Source: Bacteroidales bacterium
GTDB taxonomy: Bacteria > Bacteroidota > Bacteroidia > Bacteroidales > UBA932
Direction of reading: 5' to 3'
NCBI GenBank assembly: GCA_022648685.1
Contig: JALCMW010000001.1
Span: forward strand, 372,001-436,000
DNA length: 64,000 bases
In this document: positions 46,033-55,870 of the stretch, in pieces
How positions within the stretch are numbered: position 1 is the stretch's first letter
Layout: every line of letters begins with the position of its first letter
The notes under the pieces: generated by a model
Seen by the model: the letters and a program-made list of their open reading frames with translations, nothing else
Databases searched by the model: none
Told to the model about the DNA's origin: nothing
Program-made: the position numbers and the translations under genes

Positions 46033-47088
46033 ATGACAGAATTCGACCCTCATAATCCAAATGCCGACAAAGATAAGGATTTGGACGGAATAATCAGACC
46101 ACAGGAACTTGAAGATTTTACGGGACAGAAAGAAATTGTTTCAAATCTCAAAGTTTATATAAAAGCGGCGAAAATGAGAGGAGAAGCGTTGGATCATGTC
46201 CTTTTCCACGGTCCTCCGGGTCTGGGAAAAACCACGCTTGCCCATATCATATCCAATGAAATGGGTGTCAATATGAAAGTAACTTCAGGTCCCGTTCTTG
46301 ATAAGCCTGGTGATCTTGCTGGTTTATTGACATCACTTGATACCGGAGATGTTTTGTTTATTGATGAAATCCATCGTCTTTCGCCGGAAGTCGAAGAGTA
46401 TTTGTATTCGGCAATGGAAGATTACGTGATCGACATCATGATTGACAAGGGACCGGGAGCCCGTTCGGTAAGAATTTCGCTCAATCCTTTCACTTTGGTC
46501 GGAGCAACAACGAGAAGCGGTCTTTTGACTTCACCGTTGAGGGAAAGGTTCGGAATAAAATGTGCTTTGGAGTATTACAATGCTACGGATCTTCTCCGCA
46601 TAGTGAAGAGAAGCGCTGCAATCCTGAATATCGGAATCGAGGAAGAAGCTGCAAAAGAGATAGCTCTCAGGAGCCGCGGAACCCCGAGGATTGCCAATTC
46701 CCTTCTTAAGCGGGTCCGTGATTTCGCCCAGGTCCTGGGCAACGGCAATATAGATATCGATATTACGAAATATGCTTTGGATAAGCTCAATATCGATACC
46801 AGGGGACTTGATTCTATCGATAATAAGATATTGCGTACCATAATAACCACATTCAGAGGAGGTCCTGTCGGATCCAACACAATTGCTACGGCAGTAAGCG
46901 AGGATCAGGGGACATACGAGGAAGTTTATGAACCTTTCCTTATAAAAGAAGGATTCATAGTCAGGACGCAGCGTGGCAGGATAGCAACAGAATTGTCGTA
47001 CCATCATCTGGGTTTGGATTCCGAATTGGAAAAGAACAATTTCCAAAATAAGATAACCGAAGACAACGGACAAGGGAATCTGTTTTGA
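46033..47088 (+). CDS. ruvB: Holliday junction branch migration ATPase RuvB
   Basis: RuvB is the hexameric motor that drives branch migration on RuvA-bound junctions. At 351 aa it is normal. Motifs: [14 protein letters not shown] (near 59-72), Walker [10 protein letters not shown] (near 112), sensor 1 [18 protein letters not shown] (near 158-175) with the arginine finger, and a C-terminal winged helix ([17 protein letters not shown]). RuvA is encoded 9 kb away on the other strand. It is the first gene right of the origin candidate. A TTG start of the next frame overlaps its stop. Confidence 0.98.
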   Translation: MTEFDPHNPNADKDKDLDGIIRPQELEDFTGQKEIVSNLKVYIKAAKMRGEALDHVLFHGPPGLGKTTLAHIISNEMGVNMKVTSGPVLDKPGDLAGLLTSLDTGDVLFIDEIHRLSPEVEEYLYSAMEDYVIDIMIDKGPGARSVRISLNPFTLVGATTRSGLLTSPLRERFGIKCALEYYNATDLLRIVKRSAAILNIGIEEEAAKEIALRSRGTPRIANSLLKRVRDFAQVLGNGNIDIDITKYALDKLNIDTRGLDSIDNKILRTIITTFRGGPVGSNTIATAVSEDQGTYEEVYEPFLIKEGFIVRTQRGRIATELSYHHLGLDSELEKNNFQNKITEDNGQGNLF

Positions 47089-47108
47089 CTTTAAATAAAT
47101 ACAAGGAT

Positions 47109-48368
47109 ATGAAACAATTTCTATTCAGCGCCGTGTTTTTTGTTTGTTTGTCGATTCCGTCTTTTTCCTGCACATCTGTTATAATTTCATCTAAATACAC
47201 TGTGTCGGGAAGGCCTTTAATGCTCAAGCATAGGGATACGGATGATATGAACAATGCCGTGGAATATTTCAAGGGGGCTAAATATAATTTCATAGCATTG
47301 GTAGATTCCCATTCTAAAGGAGGCGAAGCATGGACAGGAACAAATTCGTCCGGATTCAGTATAATGAATACTGCTTCATATAATATCAAAGATGACAATG
47401 TTCCTGATTCTCTTATGGATAGAGAGGGGATTGTAATGTTCAAGGCTTTGGGTATATGTTCTTCTACTTCGGATTTCGAGAATTTTCTCGATTCTTTGCC
47501 GGAACCGTGGGGTGTGGAAGCAAATTTCGGAATTATAGATGCAAAAGGGGGTGCTGCTTATTATGAGGTTAACAATCATACATGGATCAAATATGATGTC
47601 AATGATCCAGAAGTCGCTCCGTATGGGTTTAGAACGGTAACCAATTTCTGTGAATCCGGAAGAAAAAGCGAAATTAAAGGTTATGAAAGGTATTTTACGG
47701 CAAACAGAATAATGGAAGCTTTTTCCGAAAAGGCTTCAGGAGAATTGATGGATATTTGTCATACTGATATATTTGACGTTATATCAAGATCATACAGTAA
47801 TGCTATTCTCGGAGTCGATTATGTCCGTGATTATGATTCCATGATTTCGTCCGGTTTTTTCAACGGAATAGCCGTTGATCAGGATTTCATTCCGAGAAGG
47901 ATTACATCCGCTTCCATAGTTATCGAGGGGGTAAAGAAAGGCGAAAATCCATTGCATACCGTCATGTGGACTATTTTGGGGTATCCGGCTTGCAGCGTTG
48001 CCGTACCTCTTCTGGCAGGATTTTCCGATCATATACCCGATTATATGAAAAAATCAGGATTGTCGTCCCATTCCCTTTTGTGCGACAAAGCGCTGTCGAT
48101 AAAAAAACGTTATGTTTTTCCTTACCATATAAGCAACGGGAACCGATATGTGAATTTGAAATCGGTAATCAATGGTGAAGACGGAAGACAACCCCTTTTG
48201 AGTTGTTGCGAAATGACCGAATCATCGATAAACGGTTTTTTCGATGAAATATATTCGAAATGGGTTGACGGGCAGATTTCAGATAGCGGATTTTTTAAAT
48301 CGTATGATTCTTTAACTCCCCGGTTTTATGATATTTATTTGAATAATTTCGCCTCTTATCTTCAATAA
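47109..48368 (+). CDS. Secreted Ntn-hydrolase, C45/acyltransferase or linear-amide hydrolase type
   Basis: A 419-residue protein of the Ntn-hydrolase superfamily. After a 20-residue signal peptide (ending PSFS) comes CTSVIISSKYTVSGRPLMLKHRD: a Cys followed by the alpha-beta-beta-alpha start used by C45, choloylglycine-hydrolase-like and C69 enzymes. GTNSSGFSIMNTASYN and YEVNNHTWIKYD are further family-like blocks. Signal cleavage would itself free the nucleophile Cys; the same Cys could instead be lipidated. The substrate (amide or peptide) is unknown. TTG 47085 is rejected for ATG 47109. It occupies the place where the fumarate reductase cytochrome gene would be expected. Confidence 0.78.
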   Translation: MKQFLFSAVFFVCLSIPSFSCTSVIISSKYTVSGRPLMLKHRDTDDMNNAVEYFKGAKYNFIALVDSHSKGGEAWTGTNSSGFSIMNTASYNIKDDNVPDSLMDREGIVMFKALGICSSTSDFENFLDSLPEPWGVEANFGIIDAKGGAAYYEVNNHTWIKYDVNDPEVAPYGFRTVTNFCESGRKSEIKGYERYFTANRIMEAFSEKASGELMDICHTDIFDVISRSYSNAILGVDYVRDYDSMISSGFFNGIAVDQDFIPRRITSASIVIEGVKKGENPLHTVMWTILGYPACSVAVPLLAGFSDHIPDYMKKSGLSSHSLLCDKALSIKKRYVFPYHISNGNRYVNLKSVINGEDGRQPLLSCCEMTESSINGFFDEIYSKWVDGQISDSGFFKSYDSLTPRFYDIYLNNFASYLQ

Positions 48369-48437
48369 AAGGTTTATTTGATTGTAGTTTTCGTTAAAAA
48401 TCATTAAAATTGCGGGCAATTTCATAAATACTGTAAA

Positions 48438-50387
48438 ATGGCCGATAATAAATTAATTTCTAAGATTCCTGACGGTCCTTTGGCCGAGAAATGGACAAAG
48501 CGCAAATCTGAGATTCGTGTTGTCAGTCCTAACAACAAAAGAAAACTTGAGATCATTGTAGTTGGTACAGGTCTCGGAGGAGCTTCCGCTGCCGCTACTT
48601 TGGGGGAACTTGGCTATAATGTCAAGATATTTTGTATAAGTGATTCTCCCCGCCGCGCTCATTCTATTGCTGCCCAGGGCGGTATAAATGCGGCTAAAAA
48701 TTATCAAAACGATAACGATTCCATATATCGTCTTTTTTATGATACGATCAAGGGAGGGGATTATCGCAGCAGGGAAGCCAATGTATATCGTTTGGCTGAA
48801 GTAAGTGCTAAAATCATCGACCAATGTGTCGCTCAGGGGATACCTTTTGCCAGGGAATATGGCGGATATCTTGCAAACCGTTCATTCGGAGGCGTCCAGG
48901 TCAGCAGGACTTTTTATGCCAGGGGTCAAACCGGCCAGCAGCTTCTTTTGGGTGCTTATGCAGCATTGAACCGTCAGATAGCGGCAGGAACAGTCAAGAG
49001 CTATCCGCGTCATGAAATGCTTGACTTGGTTATTATCAACGGTGAAGCAAAAGGAATAATAGCAAGGAATCTTGTCACCGGCAAGCTTGAAAGATTCGGT
49101 GCACATGCCGTAGTGCTTGCTACCGGAGGATACGGCCATACATACTATCTCTCTACCAATGCAATGAACAGCAATGGTTCGGCTGCATGGCAATGTTACA
49201 AGAAAGGCGCGTATTTCGCGAATCCTTGTTTTGCTCAGATACATCCTACCTGTATTCCTGTTCATGGAGAACAGCAGTCCAAGTTGACTCTTATGTCGGA
49301 ATCCCTTCGTAATGACGGACGTATCTGGGTTCCCAAGAAGATGGATGATGTCAATAAACTTCGCAAACATGAAATAAAACCATCGCAAATACCGGAAGAA
49401 GACAGGGATTATTACCTTGAACGCAGATATCCTGCATTCGGAAATCTTGTTCCAAGGGATGTTGCTTCAAGAGCTGCCAAAGAAAGATGCGATGCGGGTT
49501 ACGGGGTAAATGAGACCGGTCTTGCCGTTTTTCTTGATTTCAAGGATGCTATTCAGAGACTCGGACATCAGAGAGTTGAGGAAAGGTATGGCAATCTTTT
49601 CCAGATGTATGAAAAAATCACCACTACAAGTCCATGGGAAGAGCCGATGATGATTTATCCTGCCATCCATTATACAATGGGCGGTTTATGGGTTGATTAT
49701 GATTTGCAGACTACTGTGCCTGGCTTGTATGCGATCGGGGAATGCAACTTCAGTGATCATGGAGGAAACCGGTTGGGTGCTTCGGCCTTGATGCAGGGCC
49801 TTGCAGACGGTTATTTTATTCTTCCGTATACGATAGGAGATTATCTTTCACATAAATTTGCCGAACCAAAGACCGACATTTCTTCTCCCGAATTCGATAA
49901 AGCGGAAAAAGAGGTCGAGGCTAAGATTAACAAACTCTTTTCAATCAAAGGAAAAGAAACTGTCGATTCACTCCATAAGAGATTGGGACACCTCATGTGG
50001 GAATATGTTGGAATGGCCCGAAGCGAAGATGGTTTGAAGAAAGGTATAGAAGAGATAAAGAAACTTCGTGAAGAATTCTGGTCCAATGTTATAGTTCCCG
50101 GAACAAACGATGAATTCAATCAGGAACTGGAAAAAGCCTTGAGACTTGCGGATTTCCTTGAAATAGGGGAGTTGATGGCAAGGGATGCCTTGAACAGGAA
50201 CGAGTCGTGCGGCGGTCATTTCCGAATTGAATATCAAACGGAAGACGGTGAGACGAAGAGAGACGATCAGAACTATATGTATGTTTCCGCCTGGGAATAC
50301 AAAGGCGACGGTCAAATTCCTGAACTGCATAAGGAATCTCTTAGCTATGAGAATATTAAGATTGCCACAAGAAATTATAAAGATTAA
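48438..50387 (+). CDS. frdA: Fumarate reductase/succinate dehydrogenase flavoprotein subunit
   Basis: The FAD-bearing catalytic subunit interconverting fumarate and succinate at the inner membrane. FAD site [19 protein letters not shown] (near 42-60), histidine-flavin bond motif [14 protein letters not shown] (near 74), fumarate-site HPTCIP (near 272) and the catalytic Arg in the [39 protein letters not shown] region. At 649 aa it fits the Bacteroidetes B-type enzymes. It is followed after 6 nt by the Fe-S subunit. Upstream is no cytochrome b gene, unlike the frdCAB order known in Bacteroides. Confidence 0.96.
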   Translation: MADNKLISKIPDGPLAEKWTKRKSEIRVVSPNNKRKLEIIVVGTGLGGASAAATLGELGYNVKIFCISDSPRRAHSIAAQGGINAAKNYQNDNDSIYRLFYDTIKGGDYRSREANVYRLAEVSAKIIDQCVAQGIPFAREYGGYLANRSFGGVQVSRTFYARGQTGQQLLLGAYAALNRQIAAGTVKSYPRHEMLDLVIINGEAKGIIARNLVTGKLERFGAHAVVLATGGYGHTYYLSTNAMNSNGSAAWQCYKKGAYFANPCFAQIHPTCIPVHGEQQSKLTLMSESLRNDGRIWVPKKMDDVNKLRKHEIKPSQIPEEDRDYYLERRYPAFGNLVPRDVASRAAKERCDAGYGVNETGLAVFLDFKDAIQRLGHQRVEERYGNLFQMYEKITTTSPWEEPMMIYPAIHYTMGGLWVDYDLQTTVPGLYAIGECNFSDHGGNRLGASALMQGLADGYFILPYTIGDYLSHKFAEPKTDISSPEFDKAEKEVEAKINKLFSIKGKETVDSLHKRLGHLMWEYVGMARSEDGLKKGIEEIKKLREEFWSNVIVPGTNDEFNQELEKALRLADFLEIGELMARDALNRNESCGGHFRIEYQTEDGETKRDDQNYMYVSAWEYKGDGQIPELHKESLSYENIKIATRNYKD

Positions 50388-50393
50388 ATTGAA

Positions 50394-51173
50394 ATGAATT
50401 TTAACTTAAAAATATGGCGCCAGAAGAACGCCAAGGCAAAAGGTCATTTTGAAACTTACAAGGTAACGGATATTGCGTCCGATACGTCTTTTCTCGAAAT
50501 GCTTGATATTCTTAATGAGCAGCTTATTCATACTGGATGTGATCCTGTAGCCGTGGACAAAGGTTGCCAGAATAGCGGTCCGGTGTCTTTCGACCATGAT
50601 TGCCGTGAAGGTATTTGCGGAGCTTGTTCTCTTTACATAGACGGACGTGCGCATGGCCCTGATGATCAGGTTACAACTTGCCAGCTTTATATGCGCCATT
50701 TCAAAGACGGTGCTACAATCACGGTTGAGCCGTGGAGAAGTGCCGCTTTTCCAGTTATCAAAGATTTGGTTGTTGATAGAGGTGCTTTCGATAAGATTCT
50801 TCAGGCAGGTGGATATATATCAGTACGTACAGGAGCGGCACAAGACGCAAATAATATTCTTATCCCTCATGAAAAGGCTGAGGCCAGCATGGATGCTGCG
50901 GCTTGTATAGGGTGCGGTGCATGTGTAGCTACATGTAAGAACGGATCTGCAATGTTGTTTGTAGCTTCAAGAGTCAGTTCCCTTGCTTTGTTGCCACAAG
51001 GCCGTCCGGAAGCAGCCAGAAGGGCTCGTGCCATGGTTGCCAAAATGGATGAATTAGGATTCGGCAATTGCACCAATACCAGGGCTTGCGAGATGGAATG
51101 TCCTAAGCATATCACAGTGGAACATATTGCACGTCTGAACAGGGAATTCCTGAATGCTAAATTCAGCGAATAG
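50394..51173 (+). CDS. frdB: Fumarate reductase/succinate dehydrogenase iron-sulfur subunit
   Basis: A 259-residue electron-transfer subunit. [2Fe-2S] ligands are in CREGICGAC plus a later Cys (TTCQLY), [4Fe-4S] ligands in [11 protein letters not shown] (near 167), and the third-cluster motif in [14 protein letters not shown] (near 228). It passes electrons between FrdA and a menaquinone-binding membrane subunit. That subunit is not encoded next to it. It is followed by a strong terminator shared with hflX. Confidence 0.96.
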   Translation: MNFNLKIWRQKNAKAKGHFETYKVTDIASDTSFLEMLDILNEQLIHTGCDPVAVDKGCQNSGPVSFDHDCREGICGACSLYIDGRAHGPDDQVTTCQLYMRHFKDGATITVEPWRSAAFPVIKDLVVDRGAFDKILQAGGYISVRTGAAQDANNILIPHEKAEASMDAAACIGCGACVATCKNGSAMLFVASRVSSLALLPQGRPEAARRARAMVAKMDELGFGNCTNTRACEMECPKHITVEHIARLNREFLNAKFSE

Positions 51174-51205
51174 TTTTAGACTATACAATATACTTAAGTG
51201 TCAAT

Positions 51206-51248
51206 AAAAAGATGACCCGAAGTCAAGCAGACCCGGGTCATCTTTTTT
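51206..51248. terminator. Bidirectional terminator between frdB and hflX
   Basis: A perfect 14-bp stem, AAAAAGATGACCCG (51206-51219) with its complement (51234-51247), a 14-nt loop, T-runs on both strands. It lies between convergent genes. Confidence 0.85.
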
Positions 51249-51264
51249 ATTTATTTTAATTTAT

Positions 51265-52449
51265 TTACCATAAAAAGTTATTGAAAGGATATCTTCCTGC
51301 ATGAATTTCGGCTACCATTTTATAAATGTCGCTTTTCATCTTTTCCATTCCCGTTTTTTCTTTGGCTGAAATGAATATGCATGGAGTCTTTTCTTTTGCT
51401 ATCCAGCTGTTTTTAAGTTCTTCCAGGGTTCTGTTTTCTTTGTTTTTAGGTTCCAGCGAAAATTCATCGTATTCTTCATATTTATAGGAATCTGTCTTGT
51501 TGAAAATCATATAAACAGGCTTATTGTTGGCTCCTATTTCTTTCAGTGTGTTTTCTACAACTCTTATTTGTTCTTCGAAATCCGGATGTGAAATGTCTAC
51601 AACGTGCATAAGAATATCGGCTTCCCTTACTTCATCCAAAGTACTTTTGAAGGCTTCAATGAGTTGTGTGGGCAACTTTCTGATAAAGCCAACGGTATCA
51701 CTTAGCAAAAAAGGAACGTTTCCTATTACTACTTTCCTTACTGTCGTGTCCAATGTGGCGAATAATTTATTCTCGGCGAAAACGTCGCTTTTAGCCAGCA
51801 GATTCATTATGGTACTTTTCCCTACATTAGTATATCCGACAAGTGAAATACGTACAAGGGAGCCTCTGTTACCCCTTTGCGTAGACATTTGTCTATCAAC
51901 TTTTTTGAGTTGATCCTTCAATCTTGTAATTCTTTCTTTTACGATTCTCTTGTCAGCTTCGATTTGGGTTTCACCCATTCCTCCCCTTGTTCCGCGACCA
52001 CCTCTTTGCCTTTCCAGATGCGTCCACATTCCTGTCAACCTCGGCAGCATATACTGGTATTTTGCAAGTTCTACCTGCATTTTTGCATAAGAGGATTTAG
52101 CTCTCTGGGCAAATATCTCCAGAATCAGATTTGTTCTGTCTATTATTTGGCACGAAGTTATTATTTTTTCGATGTTCCTTTGCTGCGTGCCGCTGAGTTC
52201 ATCGTCAAAGATCACATATGAAATACCGTTGTTTTCGCAGTATTCTTGTATCTCTTTAAGTTTTCCGGATCCTATATATGTTGATTTATCCGGTTTGTCC
52301 ATTTTCTGAACGAACTTTCTGTCTCCGGCGGTCCCTGCGGTCTCCGCAAGGAATTTGAGTTCTTCCAGATATTCAGTTACTTTTCTTTCGTCGTCATTTT
52401 CTTTGATCATGCCGACGAATACCGCCTTTTCTATTGAATTGTCTGTCAT
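51265..52449 (-). CDS. hflX: GTPase HflX
   Basis: HflX is a ribosome-splitting GTPase used for rescue under stress. The N-terminal HflX domain (about 1-190) has the GSGKLKEIQEYCENNGI and FDDELSGTQQRNIE motifs, and GGRGTRGGMGETQIEADKR is the glycine-rich linker before the G domain (about 200-370) with G1 VGYTNVGKSTIMN, G3 DTVGF and G4 NKTD. At 394 aa it is full length. It is on the minus strand right of the origin candidate and its codons are A/C-rich, unlike plus-strand neighbours. Confidence 0.96.
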   Translation of the reverse strand: MTDNSIEKAVFVGMIKENDDERKVTEYLEELKFLAETAGTAGDRKFVQKMDKPDKSTYIGSGKLKEIQEYCENNGISYVIFDDELSGTQQRNIEKIITSCQIIDRTNLILEIFAQRAKSSYAKMQVELAKYQYMLPRLTGMWTHLERQRGGRGTRGGMGETQIEADKRIVKERITRLKDQLKKVDRQMSTQRGNRGSLVRISLVGYTNVGKSTIMNLLAKSDVFAENKLFATLDTTVRKVVIGNVPFLLSDTVGFIRKLPTQLIEAFKSTLDEVREADILMHVVDISHPDFEEQIRVVENTLKEIGANNKPVYMIFNKTDSYKYEEYDEFSLEPKNKENRTLEELKNSWIAKEKTPCIFISAKEKTGMEKMKSDIYKMVAEIHAGRYPFNNFLW

Positions 52450-52461
52450 ATTTTAAAAAAT

Positions 52462-52488
52462 AAGGCCATCCGATAGGGGACGGCCTTT
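52462..52488 (-). terminator. Terminator after tonB (minus strand)
   Basis: A 10-bp stem, AAGGCCGTCC with GGATGGCCTT on the minus strand (one G-U wobble), loop of about 6 nt, then ATTTTTT. It separates tonB from hflX. Confidence 0.7.
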
Positions 52489-52511
52489 AAAAAATTATTT
52501 TTCCTGTCCTT

Positions 52512-53204
52512 TTATCTGAGTTGGAAAATCACAGGGAATGTGTAAGTTACTTTAACCGCACGATCCCTTTGTTTTCCCGGTGTCCATTTCGGTGACATGG
52601 AAATAACCCTTTTGGCTTCCTCATCCAAAGAAGAGTCCACACCTCTCAAAACTTTGACATTGGATACCGTTCCGTCTGCGTTGACCGTGAATTCCATTGT
52701 TACACGGCCTTGTACACCGTTTTCTTTCGCTATTTCAGGATAGTTAAGATGTTGGTTCACCCATATTGAGAATTTATTTGCATCTCCACCCTGGAATTTA
52801 GGTTTTTCCTCTACAAGGGCAAAAGGAATAGGTGCTTCGTCAACATCTTCTTCCTTGACTTCCTGTACGTAATCCATGATTTGTACACCTGTGTTGGCGT
52901 CATCTTCAAGGTTTTGGAACATATTGTCGTCCACTTTGATGGCATCATCCACAATATCTATCTGATCTGACAGTACGGGGATCTTAGGTGCTTCAGGTGG
53001 CGGTGGCGGTGTTTCCTGAGTAATAGGAACCATATCTTCGACTTCTACGGCTTGTTCATCTCCTTTAAGCGTTGCTGTCTTTCTGTCTTTCGATTTATAT
53101 CCGAAAGCTCCGTATACCAACAGGAGAGCCAGCACGAAGCCGATTTCCGTGAAAAGCAGTCTTTTGTTTTCAAGGCTGGCTTTTTTTGACTTCTTTATTT
53201 CCAT
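52512..53204 (-). CDS. tonB: Energy transducer TonB
   Basis: A 230-residue TonB that passes proton-motive energy to outer-membrane receptors. One N-terminal helix (about 18-36), a proline-rich and acidic periplasmic spacer (TPPPPPEAPK near 65; no long Pro-Lys repeat), and a C-terminal TonB domain (about 150-230) with YPEIAKENGVQGRVTMEFTV and the last strand YTFPVIFQL. An ATG at 53237 would lie upstream of the expected transcription start after the TATCTTTG element, so ATG 53204 is chosen. No exbB/exbD is adjacent. It could serve the TonB receptor at 17.6 kb. Confidence 0.92.
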   Translation of the reverse strand: MEIKKSKKASLENKRLLFTEIGFVLALLLVYGAFGYKSKDRKTATLKGDEQAVEVEDMVPITQETPPPPPEAPKIPVLSDQIDIVDDAIKVDDNMFQNLEDDANTGVQIMDYVQEVKEEDVDEAPIPFALVEEKPKFQGGDANKFSIWVNQHLNYPEIAKENGVQGRVTMEFTVNADGTVSNVKVLRGVDSSLDEEAKRVISMSPKWTPGKQRDRAVKVTYTFPVIFQLR

Positions 53205-53238
53205 TATATGCGTGTTTTTGTATTTCTCATAATGCATT

Positions 53239-53246
53239 CAAAGATA
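53239..53246 (-). promoter_or_regulatory. -7 element (TATCTTTG) for tonB
   Basis: Exact TAnnTTTG on the minus strand, 34 nt before the chosen tonB ATG. It decides the start between two in-frame ATGs. Confidence 0.5.
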
Positions 53247-53288
53247 GAAATAATAATTTTTATTTCAAATATTTTGATTTAATAGTTG

Positions 53289-53296
53289 TAGCTTTG
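53289..53296 (+). promoter_or_regulatory. -7 element (TAGCTTTG) for ybeY-mnmG
   Basis: Exact TAnnTTTG on the plus strand, 18 nt before the ybeY ATG, divergent from the tonB element. Confidence 0.5.
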
Positions 53297-53314
53297 TGAA
53301 AATATTGAGATCGT

Positions 53315-53737
53315 ATGGTACGTTATTATTGTCAGGATACTGATTTTGTATTCAAGAAAAAGAATTTCACCAAACGATGGCTCCGTTTTGTCGCCGATTC
53401 GGAATTGCGGCAACTTGGAGACATATCCATTATTTTTTGTTCGGATGCCTATATTTTGGATACAAATATCAAGTATCTTAAACATGATTATTATACCGAT
53501 ATAATAACTTTCGATTATTGTACCGGGAATATTCTTTCCGGCGATCTTTTTATAAGTGTGGATTCCGTCCGTGAGAATTCTGTTTTTTACAACACTGATT
53601 TCCCCGAAGAGCTCGACCGCGTGATAGTCCACGGCCTTCTTCATTTGGTGGGTTATGATGATCATAGCGATACGGAAATTTCCACAATGCGCGGCAAGGA
53701 GGCTTTTTATCTTTCCGCGAGAAAATCCATTATCTGA
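53315..53737 (+). CDS. ybeY: Endoribonuclease YbeY (16S rRNA maturation)
   Basis: YbeY is a zinc-dependent endoribonuclease in 16S rRNA 3'-end processing and ribosome quality control. The zinc motif HGLLHLVGYDDH (near 110-121) gives three His ligands, and the conserved DIITFDY segment is near 65. At 140 aa it has normal family length. It is followed after 9 nt by mnmG, so they share a transcript. Confidence 0.94.
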   Translation: MVRYYCQDTDFVFKKKNFTKRWLRFVADSELRQLGDISIIFCSDAYILDTNIKYLKHDYYTDIITFDYCTGNILSGDLFISVDSVRENSVFYNTDFPEELDRVIVHGLLHLVGYDDHSDTEISTMRGKEAFYLSARKSII

Positions 53738-53746
53738 TTTTTTACT

Positions 53747-55852
53747 ATGTCTTTCAAATATGATGTAATAGTCGTAGGCGGTGGCCATGCCGGTTGTGAA
53801 GCAGCAAAAGCTGCAGCGGATATGGGTTCTTCCGTCCTTTTGGTTACCATGGATATGCTTGGTTTTGCCAAAATGTCCTGCAATCCTGCAATAGGCGGAA
53901 TTTCAAAAGGGCAGATAGTCCGTGAGATCGATGCTTTGGGAGGCGGTACGGCGATTGTCACGGATGCCTCTACTCTCCAGTTCAGAATGCTTAACCGCTC
54001 GAAAGGTCCTGCTATGTGGAGCCCACGCGCCCAATGTGATAAAATCCAATTTTCGTCAAATTGGCGTAGATTACTCGAAACTAATTGTAAATTAGATATT
54101 TACCAAGATACGGCCACTTCTCTTCTTCTTGAGAATTCAAAAATTGCCGGAGTTCGTACAACTACAGGGGCTATTTTTAAATCTCAAGCCGTTATAATTG
54201 CTGCCGGAACCTTTCTTAATGGAAAACTTTTTATCGGCAGGACGGAATTCGAAGGTGGAAGAATAGGGGAGCTGTCGTCCCATGGTATTACGGAACAGTT
54301 GGTCGATATGGGAATAAAGACAGCAAGAATGAAAACCGGTACGCCTCCGCGAATAGATATTTCTTCTGTAGATACTTCTGGATTTTTACTTCAGCACGGA
54401 GATGAAAATCCCGAGAAATTTTCTTTCCTTCCTTATCTCTCTTCCGCACAGAACGGAACTCCCCAGATGCCTTGTTTTATCCTTCATACTAATGAAAAAG
54501 TTCATGATATACTAAGATCCGGGTTCAGTGATTCTCCATTATTTAATGGCCTCATACATGGCAAAGGACCGAGATATTGTCCGAGCATCGAAGATAAACT
54601 ACGTGTTTTCCCTGATAAAGATTCCCATCAATTATTTCTTGAGCCCGAGGGCAGAACGGTAAATGAATATTATCTTCAGGGCTTTTCATCTTCTCTGCCA
54701 TTGCAAGTCCAGCTTGATGCGCTACATGCAATCAAAGGTTTGGAATCCGCAAAGATTTACAGACCTGCCTATGCTGTCGAATATGATTACTTCGATCCTA
54801 CTCAGTTGAAGGCTTCATTTGAATTGAAAAACATTGAAAATCTTTTCTTCGCCGGACAGATAAACGGTACGACTGGATACGAAGAGGCTGCTGCGCAAGG
54901 AATTATTGCCGGCATCAATGCTCATAGAAAAACACATGATCAGAGCCCGTTTGTTTTGAAACGCGATCAGGCTTATATCGGTGTCCTTATTGATGACCTC
55001 ATAACTAAAGGTGTCGATGAGCCATATAGAATGTTCACTTCAAGGGCGGAGTATCGTACTTTGCTTAGACAAGATAATGCGGATTTCCGGCTTACCTCGT
55101 TATCTCATTCCATCGGTTTTGCGGATGATTTCCGGTATGATTTTACTATGCGGAAATATGATTCGATACAAAAACTTTCGAATCTTTCAGATAATACCAA
55201 TATTCGTCCTAAAGATGCTAATAGCTATTTTGCAAAAATCTCGACTGCCGAAATTTCTGAATCGAAGAAAATATCTGATCTCGTATCTCGTCCCGAAGTC
55301 AGACTTGAGCCTCTCTTGAATTTTGTTCCACATGGAACATTTCAGAAATTCGGGATCAATCCGGAATCGGATTTTAAGAGCGATTTATCTTTTTATATAA
55401 AATCGGAGTTAATTTATTCAGATCTCATTTCCTTTATGGATTATAACTCCATGAATTCGTTCTTTCTTGAAAAAGGGAAAAGGGCCGATTCGTATAAATC
55501 AGCATTATATGTTATAAGAACGAATGCCGGATATCCGGTGTCCTTGTTGGATCTTGCCGGACTTGATGCTTTGATTGATAAATATTATAGAAAAGAGGTT
55601 TTGGATTCAACCGAAGTCTTGATAAAATATAAAGGATATATAGAGAGAGAAAAAAGGATTGCCGATAAAATAATGAAACTTGAAGATTTGTCAATCCCTG
55701 ATAATTTCGATTTTGATAAAGTAACCGGGCTTACGATAGAATGCCGGAATAAATTCAAGCGTTATAATCCTCGTTCTATTGCCCAGGCCTCAAGGATATC
55801 CGGTGTTTCCCCTGCAGATATTTCGGTTTTGTTAGTATATTTCGGGAGGTGA
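53747..55852 (+). CDS. mnmG: tRNA uridine 5-carboxymethylaminomethyl modification enzyme MnmG (GidA), with unusual insertion
   Basis: MnmG with MnmE modifies U34 of certain tRNAs using FAD. FAD motif [19 protein letters not shown] is near 9-27, catalytic Cys in SCNPAIGG (near 44), later blocks [30 protein letters not shown] and [18 protein letters not shown], and the C-terminal [20 protein letters not shown]. At 701 aa it is about 70 residues longer than the E. coli protein. The extra length is near residues 520-605, between [10 protein letters not shown] and [10 protein letters not shown], where relatives have a short link. A parS-like sequence is embedded at the beginning of this insertion and a second follows the stop. 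Confidence 0.96.
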   Translation: MSFKYDVIVVGGGHAGCEAAKAAADMGSSVLLVTMDMLGFAKMSCNPAIGGISKGQIVREIDALGGGTAIVTDASTLQFRMLNRSKGPAMWSPRAQCDKIQFSSNWRRLLETNCKLDIYQDTATSLLLENSKIAGVRTTTGAIFKSQAVIIAAGTFLNGKLFIGRTEFEGGRIGELSSHGITEQLVDMGIKTARMKTGTPPRIDISSVDTSGFLLQHGDENPEKFSFLPYLSSAQNGTPQMPCFILHTNEKVHDILRSGFSDSPLFNGLIHGKGPRYCPSIEDKLRVFPDKDSHQLFLEPEGRTVNEYYLQGFSSSLPLQVQLDALHAIKGLESAKIYRPAYAVEYDYFDPTQLKASFELKNIENLFFAGQINGTTGYEEAAAQGIIAGINAHRKTHDQSPFVLKRDQAYIGVLIDDLITKGVDEPYRMFTSRAEYRTLLRQDNADFRLTSLSHSIGFADDFRYDFTMRKYDSIQKLSNLSDNTNIRPKDANSYFAKISTAEISESKKISDLVSRPEVRLEPLLNFVPHGTFQKFGINPESDFKSDLSFYIKSELIYSDLISFMDYNSMNSFFLEKGKRADSYKSALYVIRTNAGYPVSLLDLAGLDALIDKYYRKEVLDSTEVLIKYKGYIEREKRIADKIMKLEDLSIPDNFDFDKVTGLTIECRNKFKRYNPRSIAQASRISGVSPADISVLLVYFGR
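55324..55339. other. parS-like site inside mnmG
   Basis: TGTTCCACATGGAACA differs by a single central base from TGTTCCACGTGGAACA, a form of the near-universal parS sequence bound by ParB. It is in frame within mnmG, encoding FVPHGTF. No other copy of this quality was noticed away from mnmG. Confidence 0.55.
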
Positions 55853-55870
55853 GTTCCACGTGGAACTCAC
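55849..55870. other. parS-like palindrome between mnmG and ruvA
   Basis: A perfect 22-bp palindrome centred on TTCCACGTGGAA fills the gap between the mnmG stop and the ruvA stop. Its inner 14 bases GTTCCACGTGGAAC equal the core of parS; only the outermost parS bases differ. There is no loop and no T-run, so it is not a normal terminator. It lies about 9.9 kb from the origin candidate, a usual distance for ParB loading sites. Confidence 0.7.

Noticed and set aside
55849..55870. Palindrome after mnmG taken as a transcription terminator
   Set aside because: It has no loop and no T-run on either strand, and the centre matches the parS core.
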